From the NCBI GenBank assembly GCA_050174775.1, contig JBFXJP010000001.1, positions 992,001 through 1,056,000 on the forward strand: 64,000 nt of DNA, read 5' to 3'. Made by a program: the position numbers and the translations under genes. The stretch is from CAYPGJ01 sp050174775 (lineage in GTDB: Bacteria; Planctomycetota; Phycisphaerae; Phycisphaerales; UBA1924). How positions within the stretch are numbered: position 1 is the stretch's first letter; each line of letters starts with the position of its first letter. Shown here piece after piece: positions 27,801 through 35,299 of the stretch. The notes beneath the pieces were generated by a model, which searched no databases, was not told the DNA's origin, and saw nothing but the letters and a program-made list of their open reading frames with translations.

Positions 27801-27875
27801 CGCGCCCGCCACAGCGACCCCGACGCTCCCCGTTCCCTGCGAAGACTTCCCACCCCGACGCGTGAACAACGCCAT
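24837..27875 (-). CDS. putA: Bifunctional proline dehydrogenase / L-glutamate gamma-semialdehyde dehydrogenase (PutA type)
   Basis: The enzyme oxidises proline with FAD to pyrroline-5-carboxylate, then glutamate semialdehyde with NAD to glutamate. The 1012-residue product has a proline dehydrogenase barrel (about 80-470) with VNFDMEHFALKDF, RLVKGAYWDYE and a late RRLLENTSNESW segment. A class-4 aldehyde dehydrogenase follows (about 520-1000) with WNFPLAICCGM, IAFTGSKAVGLDI, the general-base Glu in VCEMGGKNAI and the nucleophile Cys in GQKCSACSRVIV. There is no N-terminal DNA-binding ribbon-helix-helix domain, so it is not a repressor-type PutA. An N-terminal basic, Gly/Ser-rich 35 residues precede the core. 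A TACGAT -10-like site lies 33 nt upstream, back to back with that of mnmA. Confidence 0.95.
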   Translation of the reverse strand: MALFTRRGGKSSQGTGSVGVAVAGAGTAYGATRAGSGSEARIQELGRDMLARARGGKAGVLSGKFWSDKLMNWSMKDQAFKVQLFRFVDAYPTLTTPEMVHEHLTDYLTQPGVTLPAGFDLGLKAGGIAKGLLASTMSSQIKGMAGKFIAGTDAKSALPGLQKLWDDGIAFSVDLLGEACVSDEEADAYRDKYLDLVRTLPGVVAGWKGNPRLEQDHLGGVARVNVSIKVSSLSPRCEAMKGGLAVEDLTRRIRPILEEARDRGVFVNFDMEHFALKDFTIEFFQKCCEMVDFQAGLAMQAYLKSGEEDARRVASWAKQRGRRVTVRLVKGAYWDYEVIHAEREGWPCPVWRTKRETDACFERMADVFLDSAPRSENEGGVCLALGSHNVRSIASALAGVEARGLPWSAIELQMLHGMADELKVAASQMGLRVREYVPVGEMIPGMAYLVRRLLENTSNESWLKAGFLDNVDEGQLLRSPHVIAESEPGIHTTTPDLYTIAPERHALSPAVVGVGNERPFHNEPMHDFSQRAHRERFQTAISRAAVPRVANDGTEEQAREMVGRAAAAYPKWRDEDPRKRAAVLTKSAAIMRGRRDELAGVMIREAGKTWREADGDVCEAIDFCEYYARMAVPLFERERLGMYIGELDEQWHQGRGVTAVISPWNFPLAICCGMTVAAVAVGNPAIVKPAEQTPGIAKLLVEILHEAGAPRDVVQFLPGRGETVGAALVRDPRVAVIAFTGSKAVGLDILRAAGVTGEDQMHVKKVVCEMGGKNAIIVDASADLDEAVLGVRQSAFGFQGQKCSACSRVIVLESAHDDFVRRLVEATRALVIGDPLEASTDIGPVIDAEAAGNIRKFIEAGKRESTLALALDVPEGLEAKTGRAYVGPHVFTGVKPEHVIAREEIFGPVLAVLKVRDFDEALGMANGSMYKLTGGVYSRMPSHLERARREFRVGNLYLNRGITGALVGRQPFGGFGMSGVGSKAGGDEYLLQFVEPRACCENTMRRGFAPEL

Positions 27876-27908
27876 GCCGACCCTCTCTGCTGAGTGCGAA
27901 AGACGAGC

Positions 27909-27914
27909 ATCGTA
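27909..27914 (-). promoter_or_regulatory. -10-like hexamer TACGAT of putA
   Basis: Minus-strand TACGAT lies 33 nt before the putA ATG, leaving a short leader with an AGAGG ribosome site. It faces away from the identical hexamer of mnmA at 27943. Confidence 0.4.
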
Positions 27915-27942
27915 CCCGCCCCCGTCCCGCGCAACCCGACCC

Positions 27943-27948
27943 TACGAT
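27943..27948 (+). promoter_or_regulatory. -10-like hexamer TACGAT of mnmA
   Basis: TACGAT ends 11 nt before ATG 27960, with only a C-rich stretch between. A leader of a few bases or none is expected. Confidence 0.4.
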
Positions 27949-27959
27949 CTCCCCGTCCC

Positions 27960-29135
27960 ATGCCCCCCTCCCGCGAAAAAGTCCTCCTCGCCATGTCCGG
28001 CGGGGTCGATTCCTCCGTCGCCGCAGCCCTCCTCCTCGAACAGGGCTACGACGTCGTCGGCTGCTTCATGCGTCTCGGCTCGCCCGGCGAATCCCTCGAT
28101 ACCCCCCAGCCCGCCGGCGCCTGCTCCTCCACCCACAAAATCGGCCACCAAGGCTGCTGCTCCGTCGGCGACGCCGCGGACGCTAAGCACGTCGCCGCCC
28201 TGCTCGCCATCCCCCTCTACGTCTGCAACTTCAAGCGCGACTTCGCCCGCGTCATGGACTACTTCGCGGACGAGTACGCCCAGGGCCACACGCCGAACCC
28301 CTGCGTCCGCTGCAACGACTGGCTCAAGTTCGGAAAGCTCCACGACTACGCCAAGCAGCTCGGCGCCCGCTACGTCGCCTCCGGCCACTACGCCCGTGTC
28401 GACCACACCAACCCCGACCACCCCCGACTCCTCCGAGGGCTCGACGCCGACAAGGACCAGTCCTACGTCCTCTTCGGCGCCCGTCCCGACCGTCTCCGCG
28501 ACATGCTCCTCCCCATCGGCGGCTACACCAAGCCCCGCATCCGCGATCTCGCAAAGCAGCACAACCTCCCCGTCTTCGACAAGCCCGACTCACAGGAGAT
28601 CTGCTTCGTCCCCGACAACGACTACGCCTCCTTCGTCGAGTCCGTCCGCCCCGATCTCGCGCGCCCAGAGGAGCCCGGGGACATCCTCCACGCGCAGACC
28701 GGCGAATCCCTCGGCTCACACCGGGGCCACCACCACTTCACCATCGGCCAGCGACGAGGCCTGCGCCTCTCTTCCCCCATACCCTTGTACGTCCTCAGCA
28801 AAGACCCGAGCGCCAACACCGTCACCGTCGGACCGCGCGAACTCCTCACTACGCGCTCCTGCACCGCGCGCGAACTCAACTGGCTCGTCGATCCCGCCTC
28901 CTTCAGCGAACCCACCCCCTGCCTCGTCCAGACCCGCGCCCACGCCACCCCCGCTCGCGCCCTGGCGCAACTCGATATCGACGCAGACACCCTCGACATC
29001 ACCTTCCTCGACCCCGTCGACGCTGTGGCCCCCGGACAGGCCGCCGTCTGCTACGGCGACGGCGAAGCCTTCCCCTCAGACCTTGTCCTCGGTGGCGGGT
29101 GGATCACGCACGCCCGCCACGCACGCGACGACTGA
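27960..29135 (+). CDS. mnmA: tRNA-specific 2-thiouridylase MnmA
   Basis: MnmA transfers sulfur to uridine 34 of tRNA-Lys, -Glu and -Gln. The 391-residue product has the PP-loop MSGGVDSSVAAALL at residues 12-25. The first catalytic Cys lies in NPCVRCNDWLKFG and the second in QEICFVPDNDYASF. The substrate loop YVASGHYARV and SYVLFGARPDRLRDMLLPIG also fit; most MnmA have YFL near this point. An insertion of about 25 residues after the first strand-helix (SPGESLDTPQPAGACSSTHK) adds several Cys residues, as seen in some planctomycetes. I use ATG 27960 because it directly precedes the PP-loop strand; the frame extends to 27894 without conserved residues. The gene is divergent from putA. Confidence 0.94.
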   Translation: MPPSREKVLLAMSGGVDSSVAAALLLEQGYDVVGCFMRLGSPGESLDTPQPAGACSSTHKIGHQGCCSVGDAADAKHVAALLAIPLYVCNFKRDFARVMDYFADEYAQGHTPNPCVRCNDWLKFGKLHDYAKQLGARYVASGHYARVDHTNPDHPRLLRGLDADKDQSYVLFGARPDRLRDMLLPIGGYTKPRIRDLAKQHNLPVFDKPDSQEICFVPDNDYASFVESVRPDLARPEEPGDILHAQTGESLGSHRGHHHFTIGQRRGLRLSSPIPLYVLSKDPSANTVTVGPRELLTTRSCTARELNWLVDPASFSEPTPCLVQTRAHATPARALAQLDIDADTLDITFLDPVDAVAPGQAAVCYGDGEAFPSDLVLGGGWITHARHARDD

Positions 29136-29144
29136 CCGCCCAAC

Positions 29145-29173
29145 GAAAAGCCCCCGGCGTCCAGCCGAGGGCT
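29145..29173 (-). terminator. Rho-independent terminator of the sigma factor gene
   Basis: On the minus strand AGCCCTCGGC and GCCGGGGGCT form a GC-rich stem with one mismatch around TGGAC, followed by TTTTCGTT. It lies 28 bp after the sigma stop. It may also act for mnmA from the other side, although no T run follows there. Confidence 0.7.
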
Positions 29174-29200
29174 CATGGGTATTCATCATGTCGACGCCGC

Positions 29201-30373
29201 TCAGTTCAGCGACACCGGGTTCGTCACGACCTCCGACACCACCTGCACGCCCTCGGCGTTCTCGTCGGTAGGCGGCGTCATCGTGCCCAGGTAGTGAACC
29301 TCGAGCTGGAGACGGATCTTCTCCAGCGCCTTGTTCTGAATCTGGCGCACCCGCTCCTTCGTGACGCCGATGATCCGGCCGACCTGCTCCAGCGTGAGCG
29401 TCTTGTCCGTCTCCTCACCGTCCAGGCCGAACCGGTGCGAGATCACCGTCTTCTCGATGTCCGACAGCTCCGCGCTGTTCTCGACTACGATCCGACGAAC
29501 CTCGTCCGCAGCGTCCTTCTCGAACTCCTCGCGCTTCCGCTCGATGTAGTCCGACTTCTCAAGCTTCGGATCAAAATCCGTCGGGAACCGCTGGCGATGC
29601 TTGCTCAGCTTCATCCCCTGACGGCTGAACGCCTTCAGGATCGCGCGGCACGCGTACGTCGAGAACTTGAACCCGCGACCGCAGTCGAACTTGTCCACCG
29701 CGCGAAGCAACGCCATGTTCCCTTCCGAAACCAGGTCGGCAAAGTCGACCTCGCTCATCCGGGTCCGCTTGGCCATCGCCAGCACCAGCGCCAGGTTCGT
29801 GTTCGCGATCTGCTCGCGCAGACGGTCCGCGATCCGCCGCCACGACAGCATCTCCTCGGCCTGGTCCGCCGTGGGCTTCCGATCCGGCGTGCCCCACACG
29901 TCCTTCTGCAGCTCGCCGATCCGATGCCGCGCGTAGTTGTACTGAAGGAACAGCACGCGCTCCTCGGCAGCCGTCAGAATCACCTGCTCCGTCGACTTGT
30001 ACTCACGCGTCCGCGACGGGCTGATGTCGTCCATCACAGGGTGGTACCACGACGTGTCCGGCTTGCGGATGTCCGGCGCCTCGTCATAGATCCGCTGCTC
30101 AGCCCCGTCCTTGCGGAACTCCGGGCTGTCGATGTAGTCCTGCTCGACCGTCAGCATCTCCTGCAGCAGCGTCTCTTCTTCGCGCGTGAACCGGCGCGTC
30201 CCCTTCTTGGACTCGACCTCGCTCCCGCGCGACACCGACACCGCCCCCGCGGTCCGGCGTCGCGTCTGCTCCAGCGGCGACATACGACGAACGGCGCTCG
30301 CCCCGACCCCTGCCGAGAGAGACGTCTCGCCGGGCCCTCGGCCCCGCGCCGCCCCGTCCCGTCTCATTCTCAT
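29201..30373 (-). CDS. RpoD/SigA-family sigma factor with altered region 2.3-2.4 and shortened region 3
   Basis: A sigma-70 factor that directs RNA polymerase to promoters. I prefer ATG 30373 (MRMRRDGAARG), which has AGGA 5 nt upstream; a GTG at 30427 would add 18 residues. Region 2 is clear: LALVLAMAKRTRM, DLVSEGNMALLRAVDKFD and RGFKFSTYACRAILKAFSRQ. The usual TYATWWIRQAI is replaced by TYACRAILKAF, so the two Trp residues that open the -10 DNA are missing. Region 3 is short and charged. Region 4 is canonical: LSDIEKTVISHRFGLDG, TLEQVGRIIGVTKERVRQI and NKALEKIRLQL. The 130-residue N-terminus lacks the acidic region 1.1. It is probably an alternative or lineage-specific group 2 sigma rather than the main one. 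Confidence 0.88.
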   Translation of the reverse strand: MRMRRDGAARGRGPGETSLSAGVGASAVRRMSPLEQTRRRTAGAVSVSRGSEVESKKGTRRFTREEETLLQEMLTVEQDYIDSPEFRKDGAEQRIYDEAPDIRKPDTSWYHPVMDDISPSRTREYKSTEQVILTAAEERVLFLQYNYARHRIGELQKDVWGTPDRKPTADQAEEMLSWRRIADRLREQIANTNLALVLAMAKRTRMSEVDFADLVSEGNMALLRAVDKFDCGRGFKFSTYACRAILKAFSRQGMKLSKHRQRFPTDFDPKLEKSDYIERKREEFEKDAADEVRRIVVENSAELSDIEKTVISHRFGLDGEETDKTLTLEQVGRIIGVTKERVRQIQNKALEKIRLQLEVHYLGTMTPPTDENAEGVQVVSEVVTNPVSLN

Positions 30374-30868
30374 GCGTCCTGCAACCACTCGTTCAAGCCT
30401 TCCTTCGAATCGTCGAAACACGGACACCTTCCCGACCTACTCCGAGATCGGGAAACGATCTGCCTTCCGGCGAAAAACGGACCAGACCACCCGTCCGCCT
30501 TTTCCCAGCCCAACGAGCCACGATTCGTTCGGACTCCGTCAGGCCGACTCCGCGCCGGACACCCTTCATACGTCGCCAGACGCGAAAAGTTCCTGTTTGG
30601 AACTCCTCTAAATGGAGGCCACAGACTAACAGGAAAGATGCTCGAGGCAACCCAAATCCTGTCGCATTCGCACCGATCGCTGTCACTCTGGCAGTCTCCC
30701 CTTCCATGCACACATGCTCATTCGATGCACGCCGCCCCCGGTTTCGATGAAATGCCGCTCATCTCTGGCGCCACGCCACATTCACACGCGGCGCGTATCC
30801 TCTTGTGCACGCAGACATCCGGGGAATGACCAACAAGCACACACCCCCCAGATCAAAGGAGGCCACGC
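30374..30868. other. 495-bp intergenic region between the sigma factor and superoxide dismutase genes
   Basis: No convincing gene is present: ORFs here overlap on both strands and lack ribosome sites. It should hold the promoters of both divergent genes. A TATCCT at about 30797 could be the -10 of the dismutase gene, leaving a leader of about 60 nt. Two small inverted repeats lie side by side near 30589-30618. Confidence 0.5.
30589..30603. repeat. Perfect 5-5-5 inverted repeat, possible operator
   Basis: GTTCC-TGTTT-GGAAC is a perfect dyad. It is directly followed by a second small dyad CTCC-TCTAAAT-GGAG. The position upstream of a sigma factor gene would suit an operator, but no protein can be assigned. 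Confidence 0.3.
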
Positions 30869-31482
<614 letters not shown>

Positions 31483-31507
<25 letters not shown>

Positions 31508-32535
31508 GCTGACGCCCTCGACATCTCGACGCGCTTCGAGAGCACGCGCACCTCGACGCCGATCGGCCACACGAACCTTCTGGGGTCGTGTCGGTCGTCG
31601 CGCGCCGCCCGCACCACGGGCCCGACGACGCGCTCGGAGAGTCGGTCCGCGCCGACGCCGCGGGTGAGCCGCAACGCCGTGCGCCGAAGCCCGGCGCCGA
31701 CGACGATGGCGCGTTCCGCGCGGAGCGCCTCACGCGCCCAATCGGACGACTCGCCGAAGACGGCGCGGGCCCGGTCCTCCACGAGCCCCGCCGCGTCGCG
31801 CAGCATGGCGGCGCTTCTCGCGGCCCGTTTCGCCGCGCCCGGGCGCAGCGCTTCCAGCTCCGCCAGCACGCCGTGACGCAGGCGCGCTCGCGCGCGCGAG
31901 GTGTCCAGATTGGTGGCGTCCTCGCGCCACGACACACCCTCGGACTCGCAGAGCGCACGGGCCTCGTCACGCGTCACCCCGAGCATCGGACGCAGGAGCC
32001 AGACACCTGGTGCGAGCCGGCGTTTGGACGCGGCGCCCGCCATCCCGCGCACGCCCGCCCCGCGCACCAGGGCCAGCACCATCGACTCGAACTGATCGTC
32101 CGCGTGATGCCCGGTCACGACGAGCGCTCCGCTCGCCTCTTGCGCGATGCGCCGCAGCGCGCCGTAGCGGGCCCGACGCAGAGACGCCTCGACGTTCTCT
32201 CCACCACGCGAGGCCACGCGAATCTCGGCAAATCCCACGCCCAGCCGCTCGGCGAGCACACGTGCGGCATCCCGGTCCGCTTCCTCCTCGTGCAGCGGCC
32301 GCATCGAGTGGAGGACGTGGGCGATGAGGAGGCGGTCGGTCGCGGTGCGGAGGGCGAGCGCGAGGGCCGAGGAATCCGCCCCGCCGGAGCAGGCAACGAC
32401 CGTGAGACCGACACGCGCGGGGTCCCCCCCCACCGCGTCTCGCCCGAGCAGGCGCCAGCGGGCCACGATCTCCCGAACGCATCGTGAACGCGCCCCGGAC
32501 AACGAGACCGGCTTGACGTACTTTGTCGAGCCCAC
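31483..32535 (-). CDS. tilS: tRNA(Ile)-lysidine synthase TilS
   Basis: TilS attaches lysine to cytidine 34 of tRNA-Ile(CAU) so that it reads AUA. The 350-residue product has the PP-loop VVACSGGADSSALALAL (SGGADSS at 50-56). HVLHSMRPLHEEEADRDA and VVTGHHADDQFESMVLALVRG with GVRGMAG follow, all standard TilS segments. It lacks the second and third C-terminal domains of E. coli TilS, as in short TilS enzymes. The start is GTG 32535; a TATGAT hexamer ends 6 nt before it, so the message may be leaderless. Third-position use changes from C-ending in the first part to G-ending in the last part, matching the strand-composition switch seen here. It converges on the dismutase gene with a 25-bp overlap. 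Confidence 0.92.
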
Positions 32536-32541
32536 GAACGG

Positions 32542-32547
32542 ATCATA
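32542..32547 (-). promoter_or_regulatory. -10-like hexamer TATGAT of tilS
   Basis: Minus-strand TATGAT ends 6 nt before the GTG start of tilS. It is the best -10 match among the close-spaced sites and implies a leaderless message. Confidence 0.5.
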
Positions 32548-32550
32548 CCG

Positions 32551-33165
32551 ATGACGAATCCCGTCCCCGCGGCACGCGGGCCATCACGACCAACGCGCAT
32601 GCGTCCACGCACACCACTCATCACGACGACCATATTGATCAGTGCGTCGCACGCGCTTGCGCAGAGCGAGCCGCTCGGCTCGCCGGAGCGTGCGTCGGGG
32701 GGCATGTCGTGGCCGTCCCTCCTGCTCTGGGCCGGGGGCGTGCTGCTCGCGCTGTGGGGCGCGTCGCGCATCCTCCCTGCGCTGCGTGCGCGGCAGGCTC
32801 AGCACACTTCTTCGGTCGCGGCGCCGGACCCCGACGATCTTCGCGCGCTGGCGCGCGATCTCGAGGAGCTCGGGGAGCGGCTCGCGCATCGGCTCGACGA
32901 AAAGGCTGAAAAACTCGAGCGTTTGCTCGCGCAGGCGGACGAGAGGCTGAGCACGTTGCAGGACGCGCCGGCGCCGACGTACACGAACATCGGGGCGGGG
33001 CGGGCGAAGCGGGCGCAGGCGCCGAGGCTGGTGACGGAGTCGGCGGACCCTTCGACGGAGCGGATTTACGCGCTCGCGGACTCGGGCGTGACGGCGAAAG
33101 ACATCGCGCAGCAGCTGGACGAGCCCATCGGAAAAGTGCAGCTGATTCTGGCCCTGAGGGGCTAA
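32551..33165 (+). CDS. Membrane-anchored coiled-coil protein with C-terminal helix-turn-helix-like segment
   Basis: A 204-residue protein; the start could be ATG 32551 or 32599 (MRPRTPLITTTILISASHALAQ), the latter giving a signal-like N-terminus. A membrane helix follows at about 53-72 (WPSLLLWAGGVLLALWGASRIL). Residues about 90-140 are a coiled coil rich in Leu, Glu and Arg. The end (IYALADSGVTAKDIAQQLDE, then PIGKVQLILALRG) resembles the helix-turn-helix-like tail of DUF6115/DUF2802-type proteins. Function is unknown. It starts back to back with tilS, 15 bp apart. Confidence 0.68.
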   Translation: MTNPVPAARGPSRPTRMRPRTPLITTTILISASHALAQSEPLGSPERASGGMSWPSLLLWAGGVLLALWGASRILPALRARQAQHTSSVAAPDPDDLRALARDLEELGERLAHRLDEKAEKLERLLAQADERLSTLQDAPAPTYTNIGAGRAKRAQAPRLVTESADPSTERIYALADSGVTAKDIAQQLDEPIGKVQLILALRG

Positions 33166-33171
33166 ATCGCC

Positions 33172-34257
33172 TCAGTTCCGAGTTTTCCCAACTCTTTGCC
33201 GCAGCGTCACAGTTGCGCCGGTCGTGCGCACGTTCGACGTGCGTATGGCGTCGGAAAAAACGACCTCGGCCTCCCCAAACCTGGTCCGGTGGACTCTGGG
33301 GAAGGGAGCCCAGTCGGGGGTGATGGTCGGCTTGAAACCCTGCCCCGGGAAGATAACGGGCTCGACGCCGGGAGAGGTGAGGGTGATGGTTCCGTCGAAG
33401 CTTTCGCCGACGGTGACGTCGGCTTCGCCGTCGGTGGCGGTGAGGTCGAGGGGGCCGCGGGAGGAGTCGGTGAGGGTGACGACGAGAGCGCCTGAGGTGG
33501 TGCGCGCGCGGACGGAGGCGGGGGCATCGAGGACCCGGATGGTGGCGTGCGCCGTGGTGGCGTCGACGTCGCCGGCTGGTCGTTCGATGATCACGGCGCC
33601 GTTGGTGGTGGAGACGAGGACGGGGCCGGCCTGATCGGTGACGCGGACCTCGCCGCGCGCGGCGTGGACCTCGGCGCGACCGTGGACGGAGAGGAGTTCG
33701 ACGGGGCCTGTGTCGGCTTCGATGATGACGCCGCCGACGTGCGTGGGGGCTTCGATCTCGAACCAGGCAAACTCGCCACGTGCGCGGTCGTCGGGCCAGA
33801 CGGGTTCGATGATGAGCTCGGCGCCTGAGGGGCGGGCGTCGATGCGGGTGTCGGCGAGTCGTTCGCGAGTGGTGGCGCCGAGCTCGGCGCGGAGGAAGAT
33901 GTCGGGTCGGTCGGCGCCGGTGACGCGGACGGGGGCGCCGAAGGCGCGGACGCGGAGGACGGCGCCCTTTTCGACGGGGACGGTCATCTCGCGGAACTCT
34001 GCCGGGACGCGCGGGCGGCGTCGTCGTCCGCCCGGGGGATCGTGCTTGGAGGCTTCGATCATCTCCTCGGTGGGGCGCGGGGAGGCGCCGGAGTCGAGGC
34101 GGACGGCTCCGTCCTGCTGTGTGTCGGGTTCGGCGTGCGCGGTGGGCGCGGGGTCGGGCCCGTGGGATGTGGAGCAGGCCGAGAATGAAAACGCCGCTGC
34201 GCCCGCGATGAGGATCGCGAGCGCAGCGGGGAGGAGATCGTGTCGGATGGTGCTCAT
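33172..34257 (-). CDS. DUF4097-type beta-solenoid lipoprotein
   Basis: A 361-residue exported protein. The N-terminus is a lipoprotein signal with the box FSAC near residue 28. After a Pro/Arg-rich linker (PPGGRRRRPRVPAEF) come repeating short strands typical of DUF4097 adhesin-like solenoids: GGVIIEADTGPVELLSVHGR, AEVHAARGEVRVTDQAGP, VLVSTTNGAVIIERPAGD and SVRARTTSGALVVTLTDSS. The repeat is less regular than in the upstream neighbour (34292-35227), with which it is probably paralogous. A TAGCAT hexamer 7 nt before the ATG suggests its own leaderless message. Function is unknown, probably a cell-surface or periplasmic structural protein. Confidence 0.72.
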   Translation of the reverse strand: MSTIRHDLLPAALAILIAGAAAFSFSACSTSHGPDPAPTAHAEPDTQQDGAVRLDSGASPRPTEEMIEASKHDPPGGRRRRPRVPAEFREMTVPVEKGAVLRVRAFGAPVRVTGADRPDIFLRAELGATTRERLADTRIDARPSGAELIIEPVWPDDRARGEFAWFEIEAPTHVGGVIIEADTGPVELLSVHGRAEVHAARGEVRVTDQAGPVLVSTTNGAVIIERPAGDVDATTAHATIRVLDAPASVRARTTSGALVVTLTDSSRGPLDLTATDGEADVTVGESFDGTITLTSPGVEPVIFPGQGFKPTITPDWAPFPRVHRTRFGEAEVVFSDAIRTSNVRTTGATVTLRQRVGKTRN

Positions 34258-34264
34258 CGCGCGG

Positions 34265-34270
34265 ATGCTA
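34265..34270 (-). promoter_or_regulatory. -10-like hexamer TAGCAT of the solenoid lipoprotein gene
   Basis: Minus-strand TAGCAT ends 7 nt before ATG 34257, in the gap between the two DUF4097-type genes. No ribosome site is present. Confidence 0.4.
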
Positions 34271-34291
34271 GCCGCGCGGCGGGCGGTCGTG

Positions 34292-35227
34292 TCAGTGGGT
34301 GGCGCCGGTGTTGACGGTGAACTTGATGGAGCCGTTGGAGGTGGAGACGAGGGACTTGGCGCCGCCGCTGCCGACGCTGGCTGTGAGTCGGCCCTTGCCC
34401 TTGTGGACCTTGCCCTCGTTGTCGGTGAGTGTGATGGCGCCGTTGGAGGTTTCCATGGAGACCTCGCCGGCGAACGCGGCGCCGCAGATGACCTCGACGG
34501 AGCCGTTGGAGGTGTCGATGGTGACGGGTCCGGGGGAGGTGGGGGCGAGGGTGACGCTGACCTTGCCGTTGCTGGTGTCGGCTTCGACGGCGCCTGCGAT
34601 GTCCTCGAGGGTGACGCTTCCGTTGCTGGTGTCCGCGAAGACGTTGCCGGTGATGGACTTGGCGATCACCTTGCCGTTGCTGGTGTCGGCGCGGAGTGAG
34701 CCGCCCTGCTTCTCGACGCGGATGGAGCCATTGGAGGTGTCGGCCACTGCGTCGCCGTCGATGCCTTCGAAGGTGATGGCGCCGTTGCTGGATTTGGCGT
34801 AGACGCCGGTGGCGTCGGGGAGGCGGATCTCGAAGGAGCAGCCTTCGTTGCGCTCCCACTTGTTCTCCGGCCACTTGAGTGAGACGTGGAGGCCGCCCTC
34901 GGCGTCGCGGGTGGCTTCGACGACGGCTGCGCTGAGGCGCTCCTGGCTCTTGGACTGGATGCGCGCCTCGATCTTCACTTCGTTGATGGAGGAGTCACGG
35001 ATGACGGAGATGGAGCCGTTGCGGCTGTTGACCTCGACGGGCTTGCCGGTGACGTGGGGGACGGTGGAGTTGCGGGTCTCCTTGTGGGTGGAACCCCAGT
35101 CGTCGGCCCATGCGTGGTCTCCGTGGCCGTCGACGATGATGACGCAGCCGCTGGTGGCCGCGGACGCTCCGGCAAGAACCAGACCCAATGCGCAGGCGCG
35201 CAGCAAGGCGAATCGTTCCGGTCTCAT
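34292..35227 (-). CDS. DUF4097-type lipoprotein with regular SNG repeats
   Basis: A 311-residue exported protein with a signal peptide ending ATSGC (Cys28), probably a lipoprotein. Residues 60-140 are a non-repetitive beta domain. From 143 to 305 the tripeptide Ser-Asn-Gly recurs at 147, 165, 183, 201, 219, 240, 261 and 297. The core repeat is 18 residues (for example ADTSNGSIRVEKQGGSLR), each forming one turn of a predicted beta-solenoid. Spacing is exactly 18 for the first five, then 21, 21 and 36. A GGAG ribosome site lies before ATG 35227 and TATAAG further upstream is a possible -10. The related gene 33172-34257 follows. Role is unknown; DUF4097 proteins are often surface or stress linked. 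Confidence 0.78.
   Translation of the reverse strand: MRPERFALLRACALGLVLAGASAATSGCVIIVDGHGDHAWADDWGSTHKETRNSTVPHVTGKPVEVNSRNGSISVIRDSSINEVKIEARIQSKSQERLSAAVVEATRDAEGGLHVSLKWPENKWERNEGCSFEIRLPDATGVYAKSSNGAITFEGIDGDAVADTSNGSIRVEKQGGSLRADTSNGKVIAKSITGNVFADTSNGSVTLEDIAGAVEADTSNGKVSVTLAPTSPGPVTIDTSNGSVEVICGAAFAGEVSMETSNGAITLTDNEGKVHKGKGRLTASVGSGGAKSLVSTSNGSIKFTVNTGATH
34331..34789 (-). repeat. Tandem 54-bp (18-codon) coding repeats
   Basis: The SNG codons recur every 54 bp at least four times in succession inside the DUF4097-type gene, then every 63 bp. The DNA copies are diverged but clearly related (GACACCAGCAACGGC recurs on the minus strand). Confidence 0.75.
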
Positions 35228-35299
35228 GATGTGAATCTCCGCAAGGTATGGAGGGGATCGATGCCGACCCTTCTTATACCGGGGAGCGCGGGGCAGATT

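Noticed and set aside
29099..30829. 576-residue + strand ORF spanning the sigma factor gene and the following gap
   Set aside because: No ribosome site or family sequence; the minus-strand sigma domains are unmistakable.
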